A stretch of DNA of 64,000 nucleotides, taken from positions 1,756,568 through 1,820,567 of the forward strand of contig VZTJ01004198.1 of assembly GCA_013397795.1 (NCBI GenBank), in the 5' to 3' direction. The DNA is from Orthonyx spaldingii. Lineage: Eukaryota > Chordata > Aves > Passeriformes > Orthonychidae. The position numbers and the translations under genes are program-made. Positions within the stretch are counted from its first letter, which is position 1. Each line of letters begins with the position of its first letter. The notes under the pieces are model-generated. The model did not search any database and was not told the DNA's origin. It saw only the letters and a list, made by a program, of their open reading frames with translations. Below, one piece after another: positions 32,401 through 41,130 of the stretch.

Positions 32401-35400
32401 AAGCAAAGAAATTGTTACAAACATAGAGCCTGAGGATTCTTAAACAAGACAGCTCATGGGCTGTCAATATCTGCAGGTTTCTGATTCGCTTTCCTGAGTG
32501 CCACGTTGTAATTTCTCTTACCTGTCATCTACAGTGCTGCCTGCACTGGATTGCTGTAATTGCTTTATAAACCAGTATCCCCTCTCTATCGTTAGGCTAT
32601 GTGCATTTTTGTGTTAGAATCATCCACAGCTGAGTATTTGGGAAGCCTCTAATAAAATCCTAATAACGAAGCAAAAATCTTAGCATTAGAAATATTCAAG
32701 AGTCTCTTAAAACAGTGGTTCATAACATAGTTCTGCAGCAAGTTATAAATCTACAGACTAACTCCACAAACAAGTCTCTCAGCATCTGTGCATATTAGTG
32801 CAGAACAACTGCAAGACCAAACTCAAACAATGGACATTTCCAATAAAAATGCACTCAGTAGTAACATAATGATTTGCATTTTATTTCATTTGATAATAAA
32901 TTTGTAATATTACAGGGTTGATTTCTTGTTAAGATAAAGAAATATTGGACCAAATCCATCTTTGGTCTGGTATCACTTAGTTTGTTTATACTAATTTTAG
33001 AAACCTTTGGCTTTGGAATGAATTTCACTCATGCTTTGCAGAAGTCTATTTTAAAGGGTAATCATAAAAGTACAAAACAAACAAACAAATCTCAAAGCTC
33101 CGCCCAACAAAAACTCCAAAATACTAATTATAAATAATGTTTAATCCATGTTTAGTTAAATCTTCTGACATGCCAGAACTGAGAATTGTACATGTTTTAT
33201 CCCTGCACAATTGCAGTTCATCCATGGAGGACACATGCATTCTGTACCTCAATACAGTGGATGTGGACTTGGACTAACATGCTAGCACTCTGGAATGCAA
33301 AAACAATATTAGGATAAATAAGTCTCATTCATTAATAGTCTTTAAAAATGCACAAGTTGCCCTCTAAGATCTTAAATACATTTGCCAGAGAAACGTGTGT
33401 ACAATACCTTTCAGAACCATGGTCCAAGGCATTCATGTCAGCAGGAGAAATTCTGAACTCACTGATTCGGATTCTCTCTTCATACCGAACTTCAACTGAA
33501 TAGTAGACGTACACTTTACCATTAAATTTGAATTTAGGATGGAATACAATACACAGAAACCCCCTCTCATCTCCTTCCCAAGGCGAGGTAAGCACGGCTT
33601 CACTGATGTTCAGAAATGGCTTTTCCAGCCTGGATCCGTCGGGGAGGTAGGTCCACACCAGGCCGACCTGCTCTGCGATGAAGAAGCGGTGGGTGCCGTC
33701 GTTGGCGTGCACCATGGCCACGGGATTGCGCAGCCCGTTGGCCACCTCCACTAGGCACAGCTGGAGACAGCCCTCCACATCAGCCGTGACCAACCCCAGG
33801 TTCTGGTTCAGGTTCTGGTTGGCCAGCAGGTGTGGGAAGCAGTAGTCGGTGTCCTCCAGGGACAGGTAGCGGCAGAACTTTGCCATGTTGTTTTCCAGTG
33901 CAATTAACTCTGGGTCTGCAGAGAGGGAGCGGAAAATGAAGCGGCAGTTTCGCCACACTTGCATGCAATAGTCCTGGCATAGTCCTGGTATCGTCCGCAC
34001 CGGGGTGGAGGGATCTTCAGCATCATACAAGTGAGCTGCATATGGAGAGCATTCCTAGAGGGAGGGAGAAAAAGCTTCAAGTCATTTCTTGGATGAGATT
34101 TGAAACAGCTGAGCAGTGATACTAATTAGAGATATTTCATCTTAATTACAAGATACGTTGTGGTTTATTCTGAAGATATATTAACAGAGGGAAAGATCTT
34201 AGAAAGGGGGTTTGTCTCAGCACTCGTGGAAATTATATTCAATATTCCTGGTGAAAGCTGACTTCCTCAAGCTGTTACTCATTTATTCCAACCACAGAAC
34301 TTTTCAAAAAAACCTGCAATGATGCCTGTGTTGCTACATTGCCCTAGTAGACTGCACTGGGGAAAAAGAGACTTTTCTTTCTTGGAACCTCTGACTTTAT
34401 CTATGAAATAATGAGAAGATTCATCACAGTACAGAATCAAAACCAAAGAGTTAGCTGAGAAGATTCAGGCCCTGCATCTCCACACTGAGGAGGGAATGGG
34501 AAAGGCCATCAGGGCCAAAGCCTGGGACATTCATACCTCATCATCTGATAATCCAGACATGCACTTCAAACATGGATGTGATTTACAGCTTGAGAGGAGT
34601 GGGATGAGAAAGTGGAGAACGGGAGAACACCATCCTTGCTTGTGTCCAGCTGCCTTTGCTGGTGAACCTCACCCTACAGTCTATATCCCCAGCGAGGAGT
34701 GGTGAAAGGTATCTCATGATCATGACAGGGTTCACCAAATTCTGCAAGGGATGCTGATAGTACAGGATTTCAGACAGTGAGCACAAAATGGCCATAATCT
34801 AGGCAAGGTTCACAGGCAGCAACTGCAGCTCAACCCTTGTTTGTGGAAGGTGTAGCCTTGGAAATCTACTTAAGGACCGGATCGAGTTCACACAGCTCAT
34901 CGTATTCTCCACGATGAGAACTTCTACAGACACATTTTCCTTATGAAAAAGCTGCAATCCAGTAAAACTGTAAGTTGCAAACTGACCACAGTGACTCAGT
35001 TCTGCTTTGCAAGAGTTTTTCCTTGTAACAAACACAATATTTTCCAGTTATAATGCATCTTCCCAATAAGCACCTCGAAAGTGCTCTTCAAATAACACAA
35101 AATGAGTCTGTGGAGGCTCAGTTATTTTCAAAGTTATATTTCAATAAATAACTGAAGCAAGAAAGGTCAGGAGAGAAACTACTACTTAAATAAATTCGGT
35201 ATTTTTTAATTACTAGCTGGCATTTCTTTTTTTTTACTAAGCAAAATCATCTTAATTTAAAAAAAAAATAGAGAGCTGTTTCTAAATCTATAGGGAGCTA
35301 TTTCTTCATGTAGATTACAACACAAGTAAGGAGCTGAAAAGATATAACATCTGAGATACCGAACTGTTTAAATTAGCTGATAAGCACACACAATATTTAA

Positions 35401-38400
35401 TTTAATTTTATTTTCCATTACATACCATAATAAACTGAGAGGCCATATAACAGATCATTAGTGCACAATAAGCTTTCCTCCTGGAATGTCAAGCCATTCA
35501 TTGCAAAATGAAGGTTATTATGGCTTCAAATGAGCAGCAATTAATGTGGTAAAAAGAAGATTGCTTGTGACACAAAACACTGAAATTACACAGGCAGATT
35601 GGGTAACACATTCGGCTTGGTTACACGAGGTGTGCCAGGGACCGAAAGAGACAGAGCATTTGTCAATTCACTTGTAATGACTGAAAAATTGGCCTTAGAA
35701 AACAAATTGAAATGAGACAGAAAGTGAATTTGATGGGAGGGCTGGGTGGGAGCTCAATCTGTTGTTGCCTGTGGAGGTTTCCCATTTAGAGAAAGGAGGT
35801 CCCTCACTTGAGTGTGTACCTTGGGTGTTGCTCGTTCTCTGAAAGCCTCTTTCAAAGCAAGCAGTGATCTTATGCATTATAAAGCAATGCCCTGGCATCA
35901 ACATTAGAATGAAACATCAGAATAAAAATTAGCCCAGAGATATGGTTTCCCTATCTCTTTGCCACTGCAGGCTGTTCACCCCAGCCTCAGGTGTGTCTGA
36001 ATAGCAGTTGTGGGCAACTGCTTCCCTCCTTACCACGTTCATGGTGGCATACAGCTAATTACAGCAGCATTACACTGGCAGTGGTATTCGAGATCTATCA
36101 CTACTCTGAAAGTGACAAGCAAGTCCTAGGATATTTTCAAGTGAAGTATTTCCCAAATTTTATTCCGTAAGAGTTGGACCCACATGCCATATGCTGAATT
36201 TCTCTGCTTCTGAAGCAAATTTTGTAGTCCTTTAGCCTTCACATCATCCTATCATGTTCACTTAACTCAAAATACCAAGAAGCTCTACCTTTAATCAGAG
36301 CCCAGGATCAATATTAGTTCTAAATTCTCATTTCCAAATGATGCTGTCCGTTCATTAATTTTAAACTATGTTGTGGTCCAAACACCGAGGAAACTAATGG
36401 GCAGATGATCAGTTACTTCAGTCGGGCTGGAACAAGTTTGTACTATGAAAATAGCTCATCAGAAAACAAAACAAGTCACATTAAGACAGGCTAGTCAAAT
36501 GCATCCTATCTGTTCCAGGAATTCAGTGGCAGCTACTTATCTGAGGAATTACAACAGTCTGAATCTGATGGAACACCCACATCAAACAATGTCTTATTTA
36601 CTGCTGCTATCAGCCTGGAGGAAGCAACAGGACTCCTCAGAAAAGCATTTAACTTCCACATTATCCCTGACATTCCTCGTTCACCTCCATCTGGAAACAC
36701 AAGCCTTTAAGCAAGCTGTTTCCCAAGAAGCAAAGAAAGGCATCTGCTCTTGCAGTTTGGTGGAGAAGAGAAGGCTCCAAAGTAACCTTATGGCACATTC
36801 CAGTGTCTAAAGGAGCTACAAGCAAACTGCAGAGCGACTTTTTACAAGGCAGTGTAGTGACAGGACAAGAGGTAATGGCTTTAAACTGAAGGAAGGTCGA
36901 TACAGATTAGATATAAGAAAGAAGTTGTTTACAATGAGGGTGGTGAAATACTGTAGCAGGTTGCCAAGAGAGGTGATAGATGCCCCATCCCTAGAAACTT
37001 TCAAGGACAGGTTGAACAGGGTTCTGAGCAACCTGATCTGGTTTAAGCTGTCCCTGCTCATTGTCCTTTCCAACTCAAACTATTCTTTCATTCTATGAAT
37101 TCAAGAAAAGGCAGGAATCCACAAGTACAAGCTGAGACACTTGTCAAAATAATTTGATCACATTTGAGAGAAATAATGAGTTGTGGGCAGAAGGAGACAG
37201 AAGCGTGCTGAATAAGTCACAGAAACACACTTATTAATTCAGGTCCCAGATGTAAATTGTATATACAGTGAATGAGTAGAAGCAGAATGTTCTGGAGTGT
37301 TTGCAATGACTGAACTTCCATCATGTGCTTGTGTAGCCAGAGGCAGTGGTTTGTAGCCACATCTGGGCTGATGATGCACTGAGCTCATCAGAACATTTCA
37401 GTGAATCATTGCTCCCACATTGAAATATTTCTCTGTTTCTGAATACATTTTCAATGGCTGGCTTTCTGACAAACACAGGACACTTAGTTATCACTTCCAG
37501 AAGCAGGAATGCTTAGCACATACTGCTAACTGGTTTCCTATCTGCAAATGGACTCTTAGACATTAGTTGTTTCAGAAATATATTCAGATGTTTTTTGCTT
37601 CCAGTACAATGTGAGATGAAATAGAAGTCAGTTCTCTAGAACCTAGTGTGGAAAAGTGTTGTCTTCACACGTTAAGGAACCCAAGGGGTACCGGCAAAAT
37701 GCTAAGAGCAGGATTTCTGAAAAGTCATTTTGATCCCATCTGAGCACCGCAGACAGGATTCCACTGTATGAATTAATTCAAGGTTTACACTTGCACAGTG
37801 TCGAGCTGCCACTGCTCTGTCTCAGGGGCATTTTCATACACGTGAGGCCTCCACTGATGATAGGGTCAGACACTTTGTTCTGTGCAGACTGTGATCATCC
37901 CGTTATCATATCTGGCCCCAGAACATCCACCCTGAGTGGAAATTCCCCCCTGTGCAGGATGGCCACCATAGAGGTTCCTGGGCCACATCTGCAGGCATTA
38001 CTCTGCACCCATCACCAGGACTGTTAGCACCTGGCACATGCTAAAAGCATCTCAAGGTGCTGTAATCCAATTAAAAAAAACCCAAAAAACCACCTGACCC
38101 TATCAATTGGTCATAACAAGGAGCATGATTTGTACAGGCAGCTGCACGGTGGGTTTCTTCACCAGGTCTGGTGTCCTAACCCCGGGAGGGTGAGAAGAGT
38201 CTGCAAACTGTGACTGCCCACATACCTGTCTCAGAGACTGCTGCTAAAAGAGCAACAATCCCATTCCTCTTTTAGACAACTGCCAAAGGCCAAAAACTCC
38301 ACTGAGATACTTGATGATGGTCAGTCACTCCTGCCAGTGCCTGGGAGCACATGCCTAGGCTGCTGTGCACTCCCTGATGCCCCCATACGTGGTCTGATGT

Positions 38401-39062
38401 ACCCTTGGCTGTGCCCAGGCACTAATGCCACGGCTGATGCACCTGTGGATGGGGTCTCCAGTCTGGGCTTGGGAATTAACAGCGTGGCTTACACTCTGGA
38501 TGGTGCAGAGTCCCTGTGCCTGGCTCAGTACACAGGATCAATGCACCCGTGGGGTCACTGCACCCATGTCTGCGCCAAAGTATCCATACCTGGGCTTGAT
38601 GCAGCCTTGCACCAGTAGATGCACACACACCTGGGCCAAAGCACTGTGATGGGGCAGAAGCATCCTTGCCTACGCCCGAGCTCCGTGCAGGGGCTGGATA
38701 CCCCTGTGCGGCATGGGAAGAACCCCGCGTGGCCGAGCCCCGCGCGGCGGGATCCCCCCGGTGCCGCTGGAGCCCCGGGAGCCCCGGAGGTCTCACCTGG
38801 CACAGCAGGTCCTGCAGGTGCCCGGCGCAGGCGGCGTAGGCGCGCTCGTCGAGGCTGGCGCTGAGGCGGTAGAAGCGCTGGAGCAGAGCGCGGTCGCGGC
38901 TCGGGTCGCAGCAGCCGAACTCGGCGTAGCGGCGGCAGAAGGCGAGGCCCCGCGGCGGCCGGAACGGCGGCTTGAAGTCCAGGCACTGCGGGTGCGGCCG
39001 CGCCGGCCGCGGGGCCAGCGCCGCCGCCAGCAGCAGCGCCAGGGCCGCCCGCGGGCCCCGCA
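19841..39062 (-). CDS. HHIPL1: HHIPL1, hedgehog-interacting-protein-like 1 (nine exons, start codon in or beside assembly gap)
   Basis: Secreted HHIP-family protein. Nine exons join in one frame: 88 codons visible in exon 1 plus 705 codons in exons 2-9, against 782 residues in human. Order: Leu/Ala-rich signal peptide (ALALLLAAALA); cysteine-rich folate-receptor-like module (HPQCLDFKPPFRPPRG to GLCQDYC); glucose/sorbosone-dehydrogenase-like propeller (CLQLCLVEVANGLRNPVAMVH region, LTSPWEGDERGF, PASNHNGGELLFGDD, FTGDGG, NPFISDPTARPEVYAYGVRN, RLFCGDVGQNKYEEVD, NNYYQYIISFAEDEAG); basic Pro/Thr/Arg linker; C-terminal SRCR with six cysteines. HHIP itself binds Hedgehog ligands; a HHIPL1 role in Hedgehog signalling is reported but cannot be read from sequence. 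The neighbour downstream is CYP46A, as in human. Two unusual changes at conserved glycines (33551-33553 and 31035-31037) are noted separately. The start Met cannot be fixed. Confidence 0.95.
20401..23025. other. HHIPL1 intron 8
   Basis: 2.6 kb, mostly AT-rich, with an A-rich run near 20990-21010. No recognisable repeat family or exon. Confidence 0.6.
23026..23108 (-). CDS. HHIPL1: HHIPL1 exon 8
   Basis: Acceptor TTTTCAAG and donor GAGA|GTGAGT bound 83 bases: [19 protein letters not shown] then KRIPFVPKE. Human reads [28 protein letters not shown]. The donor is chosen so that the phase joins exon 9. Confidence 0.93.
23109..24948. other. HHIPL1 intron 7
   Basis: 1.8 kb. Nothing recognisable beyond short homopolymer runs. 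Confidence 0.6.
24949..25030 (-). CDS. HHIPL1: HHIPL1 exon 7
   Basis: Acceptor after a T-rich tract (TTTTCCCAG) and donor CCAG|GTATGA bound 82 bases reading [20 protein letters not shown] then KVVDTS. Matches human [21 protein letters not shown]. Confidence 0.95.
25031..27914. other. HHIPL1 intron 6
   Basis: 2.9 kb. Overlapping reading frames of about 130 codons on both strands near 26833-27249 have no family features. No named repeat seen. Confidence 0.6.
27915..28060 (-). CDS. HHIPL1: HHIPL1 exon 6
   Basis: Acceptor GTCTTGCAG and donor GCAG|GTAATC bound 146 bases: RLMSLKEDHATGEWQYSEIC, then MGTGQTCMFPGLINNYYQYI and ISFAEDEAG. Intact. Confidence 0.96.
28061..28365. other. HHIPL1 intron 5
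   Basis: About 300 bases. Nothing recognisable. Confidence 0.6.
28366..28492 (-). CDS. HHIPL1: HHIPL1 exon 5
   Basis: Acceptor CCCTACAG and donor AGTGG|GTAAGT bound 127 bases reading DDVLPIYAYPHKMGKSVTGG, then [20 protein letters not shown] and MSG. Matches human [23 protein letters not shown]. Confidence 0.96.
28493..30335. other. HHIPL1 intron 4
   Basis: 1.8 kb between exons 5 and 4. Nothing recognisable. Confidence 0.6.
30336..30664 (-). CDS. HHIPL1: HHIPL1 exon 4
   Basis: Acceptor TATACAG and donor TTGG|GTAAAT bound 329 bases: SALLGKVLRIDVNNNDRGP, then IPPDNPFISDPTARPEVYAY, NMWRCSFDRGDP, RLFCGDVGQNKYEEVD and YGWRAREGFSCYDKKLC. Very close to human throughout. Confidence 0.96.
30747..30785. 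repeat. Three 13-base tandem units in HHIPL1 intron 3
   Basis: CTAGGGTTTCATT, CTAGGGTTTCAAT and CTAGGGTTTCATT follow one another without a break, with one base difference. They lie about 85-120 bases upstream of the exon 4 acceptor. Confidence 0.85.
30961..31104 (-). CDS. HHIPL1: HHIPL1 exon 3
   Basis: Acceptor CACTTAG and donor AACAA|GTAAGA bound 144 bases reading IILEIEEPASNHNGGELLFG, then DDEYLYIFTGDGGMAGDPFG and TFGNAQNK. Human reads DDGYLYI; here the Gly codon is GAG (31035-31037), giving Glu. Confidence 0.95.
31105..33407. other. HHIPL1 intron 2
   Basis: 2.3 kb, AT-rich. An (AAAC)n-like stretch near 33077-33090; otherwise nothing. Confidence 0.6.
33408..34054 (-). CDS. HHIPL1: HHIPL1 exon 2
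   Basis: Acceptor CCCTCTAG and donor GAAAG|GTATTG bound 647 bases. It begins ECSPYAAHLYDAEDPSTPVR and ends ALDHGSER. It completes the cysteine-rich module (GLCQDYC, KFCRYLSLEDTDYCFP) and starts the propeller (CLQLCL, ANGLRNPVAMVH, FIAEQVGLVW, LTSPWEGDERGF). TGT at 33551-33553 puts Cys where human has Gly (GFLGIAFHP). Confidence 0.95.
36752..37101 (+). repeat. CR1 LINE 3' fragment in HHIPL1 intron 1
   Basis: GGAGAAGAGAAGGCTCCAAA, CGACTTTTTACAAGGCAGTG, TAGTGACAGGACAAGAGGTA, ATGGCTTTAAACTGAAGG and GATGCCCCATCCCTAGAAAC follow CR1 in order, ending CCTTTCCAACTCAAACTATT and CATTCTATGAATTC. Sense on plus, opposite to HHIPL1. Better preserved than the other copies. Confidence 0.93.
38330..38650. repeat. 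Degenerate minisatellite-like stretch
   Basis: Variants of a short motif recur: CTGATGCCCCCATACGTGG, CTGATGTACCCTTGG, CTGATGCACCTGTGGATGGG, TCAATGCACCCGTGGGG, CTTGATGCAGCC. Spacing is irregular, so an old decayed minisatellite is my reading. Confidence 0.35.
38797..39062 (-). CDS. HHIPL1: HHIPL1 exon 1 (partial at gap)
   Basis: From the N gap the frame reads RGPRAALALLLAAALAPRPA then HPQCLDFKPPFRPPRGLAF and ends HLQDLLCQ at donor CCAG|GTGAGA. Human exon 1 has a short signal peptide directly before HPQCLDF, so the start ATG should lie inside the 30-N gap or just past it. Strongly CpG-rich. Confidence 0.88.
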
Positions 39063-39092
39063 NNNNNNNNNNNNNNNNNNNNNNNNNNNNNN
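39063..39092. other. Assembly gap (30 N)
   Basis: Thirty consecutive N in the GC-rich first exon of HHIPL1. True length and sequence are unknown. Confidence 1.
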
Positions 39093-40395
39093 TGGGCAGT
39101 GCTCGGGGCTCCGGCGGCCAGCTGGGCTCGGGCCGCGGCCCCGGCAGCGCGGGGAGCGGCCGCCCCGAGGGTGTCGGCGCCCGGACGGGCGGCACGGCGC
39201 TCTCGGGGTCGCGGCGCCGCTCGCCGCACGCCTGTGCTTCGGTGGTGGCTTTGGACGGGCGGTTCTATTTTGATTCCGCCCAGAGCGCAGCCGGGCAGGT
39301 ACTTGGCTGGACAGCCGGCACCGGGTGTGACACAGCACCGGAGTGGAGCATGCAGCTCCAGAATGGATCGTACTGGGAATTGATTCCTTAGACCGACCCC
39401 TCGAGTGATGTCTGCTGGGCTCGGTTCTGTCGCTGAGGCTTTTGTATGACTCAAACAAGAGAGAATGTAGCTCTCGGAGTTTATACGGCTGCTGGACATA
39501 TTTAATAACAACAAAACCTAACTTCAGTGCAGCTAGTGCTTCTGCATCCTTTGCCAATCTCATCCTGGGCTGAGACTGGATTTAGCTTCGAGGCTAGAAA
39601 GAAGAGGTCTGGTGTAGTCTTTGCACCGTGTGGCCCTAGGCAGCCCAGGTGACATACTCTGCTCTGTGAAAATACTCCTCCTACTCAGCATGGTGCTCCC
39701 TTGCCCAGATAAAATAAAACTACTGATGACACTCTCCTTACCTTCAAGTTCCTCATGGCACACGCCAGGAAAATAGTTACTCCACATACATCATACAGCC
39801 ATATCATATGTGATGTTATCAGCTGGTAAGATCTAGTCCCACGTAGATGGCACTTTTTTGCTGTTAAACACAGCTAGCCAAAGTTTCTTGTATATTTTAA
39901 TTAACACACTGACTGTTCCTCAAAGACAAAGAAAGTTCATGCTGATATACTATTTCTGACTCCTGCTTTGAGACCAAAGAACTACTGTACAGTGCATATG
40001 GACTAAAAAATCTCTCAGTGGCTTGGAACATCCTGTCAGGAGACCATATGTGTTACACATTTAATAAGAGTTTATTTTCTCTCCATATGCTTATGTAACT
40101 GCTGTTAAGGTCACTCAAAACTCTGCAAATGTGCAGGCAATCAGAATACCTGGTGATCTTGCTTGAGAATTCTCTGCCCTTTTATTTTTGTTCACTTAAA
40201 ACCATTTTTTTCATGGATAACCTTCACTAGCGTTTTGAAAAGCACATGATCAAGTTGCTGCCCTTGAAAAGTTTGCATGCTATATAAAAAATGAGCATGC
40301 AGTCATGCAACTCCATATTGCATAAAAAACCTGGTATAAAGATATCTCTCTCTTCATCCCAGCTAATCTTTTATTCCTGTGCCTAACACTAGCTG

Positions 40396-40448
40396 TTGTT
40401 TCAGTGTTTGTAATGATTATTAGACACTGCTAATTAACACTGAAACAA
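40396..40448. repeat. 13-bp perfect inverted repeat (hairpin)
   Basis: TTGTTTCAGTGTT (40396-40408) and AACACTGAAACAA (40436-40448) are exact reverse complements with a 27-base spacer. Two G-T pairs could extend the outer stem. Confidence 0.9.
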
Positions 40449-40939
40449 TGCTTAATATATAAAGAATGGATTGCAATAGCCAAACATATTCTGGATAATG
40501 AGATTTATCCTATAGTCTCTTGATTAACTGTTGCAGTTCTTGATTAGTTTGGCATCCATGAAATGTTTCAGAAATGAAAGGAAAATTAAATGCTGTGCAT
40601 ATTTAGCAGTGAGCTGTAGAGCAAGAACTATAGATTTGATCTGTTCATCACTGCAAAACAGCATAAAATACCTTTGGGAAATCCTCTGCATGCATTTACA
40701 ATACACCTCCCCCTGCCAGAGCTACCAGCGTTTTGTTCTTTCAGGCAGGGCAATTTTTTGGTTACCCCTCAGGCTGCGGACTGCACAGCAATTCATGGGC
40801 AAGGCACTGCTGAAGCAGAGACTGGAGCTGCCTTGGCTCATTAACAAGATCATTCTGTTAAAGATGGCTTATTTTACAGTTTGTAGTGAGCTGAGTTTTG
40901 AGGCCTCCCAGGCCACAGGTAGGAGCTCATGGGCTGCGT

Positions 40940-41130
40940 TTGAGGGATCTGTGGTGTGGTGGATAGAGCACACAGCCCTGGTTTTTCTTCCCCGCTCTGC
41001 CTGGAGACTTACTATTCCCAAGACACTGTGTTTCTGCCTGGATTCTCCCATTCATAAAATGAGGGCAGTCAATGCTCATCCACCCCATGGCAATCTCTCA
41101 AGGTGTAGTTTATTGATATTTTGAATCACC
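40940..41130 (+). repeat. MIR-like (tRNA-derived CORE) SINE remnant
   Basis: GTGGTGGATAGAGCACACAG, CCCGCTCTGCCTGGAGACTT, CCAAGACACTGTGTTTCTGC and CCCATTCATAAAATGAGGGC follow the MIR layout: tRNA-like head, CTCTGCCACTTAC-type core, and the CTCATCTGTAAAATGGGG-type segment. Diverged, as expected for an ancient SINE. Confidence 0.55.

Larger units (their letters stand above)
34055..38796. other. HHIPL1 intron 1
   Basis: 4.7 kb, the largest HHIPL1 intron. It holds a CR1 fragment (36752-37101) and, nearest exon 1, a degenerate GC-richer repeat-like stretch (about 38330-38650). Confidence 0.6.
38690..39290. promoter_or_regulatory. CpG island at HHIPL1 exon 1
   Basis: Very CpG-dense (GCGGCGTAGGCGCGCTCGTC, GGCGTAGCGGCGGCAG) over exon 1 and about 200 bases beyond the gap. 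It is the likely HHIPL1 promoter. Apparent frames of 186-319 codons crossing the gap on both strands are GC artefacts. Confidence 0.75.

Noticed and set aside
38476..39563. Several 186-319-codon frames on both strands over HHIPL1 exon 1
   Set aside because: They read through the N gap and differ from the HHIPL1 frame, except the one that contains real exon 1; composition is GC-driven.
39560..39790. Possible upstream noncoding exon of HHIPL1 with donor AAG|GTAAGG on minus
   Set aside because: Only a donor-like site is seen; no acceptor, promoter or conservation evidence to support an exon.
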